Origin: Ruminococcus sp.
GTDB taxonomy: Bacteria > Bacillota > Clostridia > Oscillospirales > Ruminococcaceae
Assembly: GCA_016290875.1 (NCBI GenBank)
Contig: JAEEVL010000001.1
Coordinates: 62,001 to 126,000, forward strand
DNA: 64,000 nt
Direction: 5' to 3'
The position numbers and the translations under genes were made by a program. Shown here piece after piece: positions 60,646-64,000 of the stretch. How positions within the stretch are numbered: the stretch's first letter is position 1; each line of letters begins with the position of its first letter. The notes beneath the pieces were generated by a model that was given only the letters and a program-made list of their open reading frames with translations, had not been told where the DNA came from and made no database searches.

Positions 60646-63600
60646 ATGAACGAGAATGAAAAGAGCATGGCTTCATCTAACGGCAAAAAGCGCGGTGGAC
60701 TCAGACTTCTGACATGGCTAATGATAGTAGTTATCGCTGCGACTTCTGTGATCGACGCATTCTGTATTTATAACATATTCGGCAAAGGTCCTAAGGATAC
60801 AATGGCTACAGCTGAGATATCCGAGGAGCAGCTTCTCATTCAGGAAGAAGATGCGAATGAGAAAAAAGCGAGATCCGAAGCTGCTGCAAAGGGAATTATA
60901 TCATACAAGTCAGCTAATCTGAGCGGCAAGTCTGATGTTGTCATAACTGATTCTAAGAGTGCTGTCGCAGCGCTCGGAGCATTAAAGGCTGAGTTTGGTA
61001 TTGACAATCCTGAGGATGAGTTCAAGCTCAGATACGTTAATGAAGGCAAGCTGTTTGATACATATGCTCTTCGTCAGATGATAAGCGGCTATCCTGTATT
61101 CGGCCATGATGTTAAGGTAGTTGCTGACAAGAGAGGAAACCTCATTTCTATCGCCGGTAACTATTTCAACGTTGCCGAGGAAGAACTCAGGTTAAACGAG
61201 AATCTCAGTCAGAGCGATGTCAAGGACGAAGTTGCTAAATATCTCAAGTCTGAGTACAAGCTCAGCGAAGATAAGGAATATTCTCTCTCTAACAGTGGTT
61301 CTTGGGTAGTCATAGACGAGGATAAACAGCCGCGTATAAGCTATGCTTATATCGTATATGACAAGACAACTGACAACGCAGTTCAGAACATTATCGCTGC
61401 TGCTGATAATGGTGAGATTCTTGTTAAATCTGACTGTATAGGCAAGCAGAACAGTGATTTCTCAACTTATCAGTTCAGAGAATATGAGAAAAAAGAAGAA
61501 ATAGTTGAGACAGAAACAGAGACTCAGGAAGGAGCAGAGTCTGATACTGACAAACAGTCAGAAACATCAGAGGAAACTGAGACTGAAACAGAAAAAGAAA
61601 CTGAATCTGAAGAAACTTCTGAGGAAGAAACTGAAGAAGAGACTGAAGAGGAAACTGAGGAACCTACTAAGGAAAAGCTTCTGAGTGATGTTTTCGACGA
61701 GGATAACGGTGTTTACGTTTATGCTGATCTTGACGAATATGGCTATACCCCTGCTAAAGAGGACAACAAAAAAGCTGTTGAACTCCTTGCTGAGGCTAAA
61801 ACAGCTATTGAGTTCTTTGAGAAGAATTACGAACGTGAGCATCTTGAAGAGTACTATATTTTAGTAGATAATGCTTCTGCTTATCAGCGTGAGCATCTCA
61901 GAATAGTTCCTTTTGAGGATGAACTCACTATAAGATATGAGGAATCCGATATTGATGGACTTCCGGGTACAGCTGCATCAGCATTTCTGGCTGATTCGGA
62001 TGCTAACGATGTTGCAAGAGAATACACAAAGGCTATTCTTCCTTATGATATAGCTGATGATTCTGTATTCAGCGCTGCAATTTCTGATATTTTTGCAGAA
62101 TTCATTGAGGATTACAGCAATGGCGGCTTCAATGGCTCATGTAACTGGGAAACAGGTGATCCGAGCAGCAAGACTTACCGTGATATGAAGAATCCTTCTT
62201 CATCAGGTGATGCTGTAACAATAGCTGATACAAGCGGAAAAACATCAGGACTTTCACGTGAGGAACTTCTTCACGACAGCACTGTTATTTCTCACTCTGC
62301 ATATCTTATGACTCAGGAGAATAACGGTCAGAAGGCTCTGAGCAATGAACAGGTCGCTTATATATACTACACAGCTATCCCGTTAATAACAACTGATATG
62401 ACCTATGAACAGTTCCGTGATCTTATTACTTCTATTGCAATGAACTTCAGAAATAATAAGGATGTTCCGGACAAATTTGCTCTTAATGACAGTCAGATAA
62501 TGAATATTATCAATGCATTTGACGCTGTCGGTATAAGCCGTTCTGGTTATGTCCGTATGATCAGTGATGCGTATTCAGGTGATGCTGAATTCACTATCTA
62601 CAACGCCGAATCCGAGAAGTACGGTGAATGTCATCTTACTGTAAAGCGCTCTTCTGACGGTGAAGTTCTCATTGACAAGCATCTCAGCGATCCTGTATTC
62701 TCATTCGAGGGACTTGAGCCTGGTATCTATGATATGGTGATAACCGATCTTAACAACAATAGTATTTCGTTTGAGACAAATGGTTTCATCGTTAATAAAG
62801 ATACCTCTGATAATAAAGCCGGCGAGTATAAAACTTCTGAAAATCTCAGGACAAAATTCGGTTCTTTAAAGCGTTCCGTAGTTCTTGTTCTTGACACTTC
62901 AGGAAGTATGAGCGGTACTCCCATAAAGGAGACTATCCTTGCAGCAGAAAAGTTCGTTGATTACGTTCTCTCTGAAAATCCCTGCATAGATATTAGTATC
63001 GTTCCGTATTCTGATTATGCAACTACTGCTGTCGTATCAAGCAGCGACAGAGACGAGCTTATAACAGCTATCGAAAAACTTCGCTCCAACGGCGGTACAA
63101 ATATGTACGACGGTATCGATAAAGCCAATGAGATACTCAAAGAGAGTGACAGTGACAGAAAGCTTCTCTTTGTAATGAGTGACGGTTTCCCTGAGTCCGG
63201 TCCTGTCGGTGATGACGGAACCTACGATTCAGCTATAAGAAAGCTTGCAACTGAGGTAAAGGATACAGGAGTGATAATGTACTCTCTTGGATTCTTCCAC
63301 AAGCTTGATGGATATGAACTTCAGAATGCTCAGAAGCTCATGACAGATATTGCTTCACCGGGTTATGCTTATAACGTTAAGACAAGCGAAGATATGGCTT
63401 ATGCATTTAATGATCTTGCTGACAATGTTGGCGGTAAGTACAGCATAGTTGTAAGAATTGCTTGTCCTGTTGATGTAACTGTAAAGTGCAGCGGTGAAGT
63501 GTTATGCTCTGATCCTGACGAACTCAGTACAAGAGCTTCGTTCGGTTCTCTTGGCTTTGAGGGCGAGAACAACGAGATCAAGGTGCTTAGACTGGATAAT

Positions 63601-64000
63601 GACACCGATTATGAGATATGTATTAACGGTACCGGTGAGGGCACAATGGATTATTCCATAAGCTTTGCTGATGATGAAGGTGAGTATTCAGATGTCAGAA
63701 CATTCAGCGATATTCCGATCAGCAAGGGGACTATTATCAGTACAAATACTAAATCGTCCGGCAAGACAGTTCTCGACGTTGATGATGACGGCGACGGCAA
63801 GTTTGACGAATCCTATGTAGCAGGTAAAAACGGCAATGGCAAAGTCAAGGGCAAGGCTGTAAAGACAGCTGCTGCTATAATCATCGGTGTTCTCCTTACA
63901 ATATTTGTTATTCTTGAATGTGTATTTGCTTACAGACGCAGCAAGAAAAACAAGGTATGCCGTAAGTGCGGCGGTGTAGTCGGAAAGGACACACGTTTCT
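60646..64000 (+). CDS. membrane protein with M4-type propeptide, inactive M4 protease domain, VWA domain and C-terminal zinc ribbon (3' partial)
   Basis: The open frame runs from the ATG at 60646 (after GGTGGG) past the window end, over 1118 codons. Order: membrane span 21-42; a thermolysin-type propeptide region (FTP plus PepSY, about 85-280, with GYPVFGHDVKVVADKRGNL); a Thr/Glu linker (about 286-345); and an M4 neutral protease-like domain (about 345-600). A VWA domain (about 740-900) follows, with MIDAS Asp750, Ser752, Ser754, Thr818 and Asp846, then a second span (1074-1096) and a zinc-ribbon start (Cys1105, Cys1108). In M4 enzymes the zinc site is HExxH plus a downstream Glu. Here it is REYTK (458-462) and Ala477, so catalysis is unlikely. 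The VWA domain is probably the working part. Confidence 0.85.
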   Translation, partial: MNENEKSMASSNGKKRGGLRLLTWLMIVVIAATSVIDAFCIYNIFGKGPKDTMATAEISEEQLLIQEEDANEKKARSEAAAKGIISYKSANLSGKSDVVITDSKSAVAALGALKAEFGIDNPEDEFKLRYVNEGKLFDTYALRQMISGYPVFGHDVKVVADKRGNLISIAGNYFNVAEEELRLNENLSQSDVKDEVAKYLKSEYKLSEDKEYSLSNSGSWVVIDEDKQPRISYAYIVYDKTTDNAVQNIIAAADNGEILVKSDCIGKQNSDFSTYQFREYEKKEEIVETETETQEGAESDTDKQSETSEETETETEKETESEETSEEETEEETEEETEEPTKEKLLSDVFDEDNGVYVYADLDEYGYTPAKEDNKKAVELLAEAKTAIEFFEKNYEREHLEEYYILVDNASAYQREHLRIVPFEDELTIRYEESDIDGLPGTAASAFLADSDANDVAREYTKAILPYDIADDSVFSAAISDIFAEFIEDYSNGGFNGSCNWETGDPSSKTYRDMKNPSSSGDAVTIADTSGKTSGLSREELLHDSTVISHSAYLMTQENNGQKALSNEQVAYIYYTAIPLITTDMTYEQFRDLITSIAMNFRNNKDVPDKFALNDSQIMNIINAFDAVGISRSGYVRMISDAYSGDAEFTIYNAESEKYGECHLTVKRSSDGEVLIDKHLSDPVFSFEGLEPGIYDMVITDLNNNSISFETNGFIVNKDTSDNKAGEYKTSENLRTKFGSLKRSVVLVLDTSGSMSGTPIKETILAAEKFVDYVLSENPCIDISIVPYSDYATTAVVSSSDRDELITAIEKLRSNGGTNMYDGIDKANEILKESDSDRKLLFVMSDGFPESGPVGDDGTYDSAIRKLATEVKDTGVIMYSLGFFHKLDGYELQNAQKLMTDIASPGYAYNVKTSEDMAYAFNDLADNVGGKYSIVVRIACPVDVTVKCSGEVLCSDPDELSTRASFGSLGFEGENNEIKVLRLDNDTDYEICINGTGEGTMDYSISFADDEGEYSDVRTFSDIPISKGTIISTNTKSSGKTVLDVDDDGDGKFDESYVAGKNGNGKVKGKAVKTAAAIIIGVLLTIFVILECVFAYRRSKKNKVCRKCGGVVGKDTRF

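Noticed and set aside
61567..61842. Minus-strand frame rich in Phe and Ser
   Set aside because: It is the antisense of the Glu/Thr-rich linker of the VWA protein.
1..64000. CRISPR arrays, insertion sequences, attachment sites, replication origin
   Set aside because: Nothing with regular direct repeats and spacers, transposase motifs, long inverted-repeat ends or clustered DnaA boxes was seen.

Overview
The window looks like chromosomal housekeeping DNA from a low-to-moderate GC Gram-positive anaerobe of the Clostridia, most likely a Ruminococcus-type Oscillospiraceae. The reasons are a dockerin-bearing GDSL/CE2-type esterase, type III glutamine synthetase, RNase J, GdpP, a SleC-like germination enzyme, UPF0735 and YdbC proteins, strong Shine-Dalgarno sites and vegetative sigma-A promoters with 17-bp spacers. 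I see no prophage, insertion sequence, CRISPR array or rRNA. One tRNA-Gln and the RNase P RNA are present.

Layout. 1-9.9 kb (+): a catalytically degenerate DacF-like protein, pgi, a P-loop protein, DUF177-rpmF, a PDZ/radical-SAM DUF512 protein, der-plsY-gpsA and an asparagine synthase lacking the glutaminase half. 9.9-24.5 kb (-): a CmpB-type membrane protein, a LUD protein, hpf, an FHA/FtsW-RodA/PBP cell-wall elongation cluster, and the long operon rnj-gdpP-rplI-dnaB-tilS-ftsH, read from a consensus promoter almost 300 nt upstream of rnj. 25-39 kb: an alanine symporter, two bacterial PH-domain proteins, rnpB, an AraC regulator, ogg, a TPM lipoprotein, a GH2 glycosidase, a RelQ-type (p)ppGpp synthetase, a DUF6514-like protein, a PC4/YdbC protein, hom with a free-standing ACT protein, and a MATE exporter.

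39-53.8 kb: tRNA-Gln, an ECF S-component with tandem promoters and a perfect inverted repeat at the first start site, tcdA, maf/DUF1015, the glycolytic run pgk-(three small membrane proteins)-tpiA-gpmI, cobO, a HAD phosphatase, a TfoX-N protein, glnN and a pyridoxamine kinase. 53.9-56.6 kb: a three-gene set in which the clostridial spore cortex-lytic enzyme SleC appears split into a separate pro-region-like protein and a SpoIID-like/peptidoglycan-binding enzyme, followed by a binding-only protein. 56.7 kb to the end: a secreted esterase with a half dockerin at its N-terminus, then three membrane proteins with zinc ribbons. The last of these, cut by the window edge, joins an M4-type propeptide, an M4 protease fold without its zinc ligands, and an intact von Willebrand A domain.

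The most unusual items are the pseudo-M4/VWA membrane protein and its zinc-ribbon neighbours, the split SleC module, the DacF-like protein that has lost all three active-site motifs, the glutaminase-less asparagine synthase, and the ECF-transporter operator. Family assignments rest on motifs and domain order read by eye; no database search was possible.
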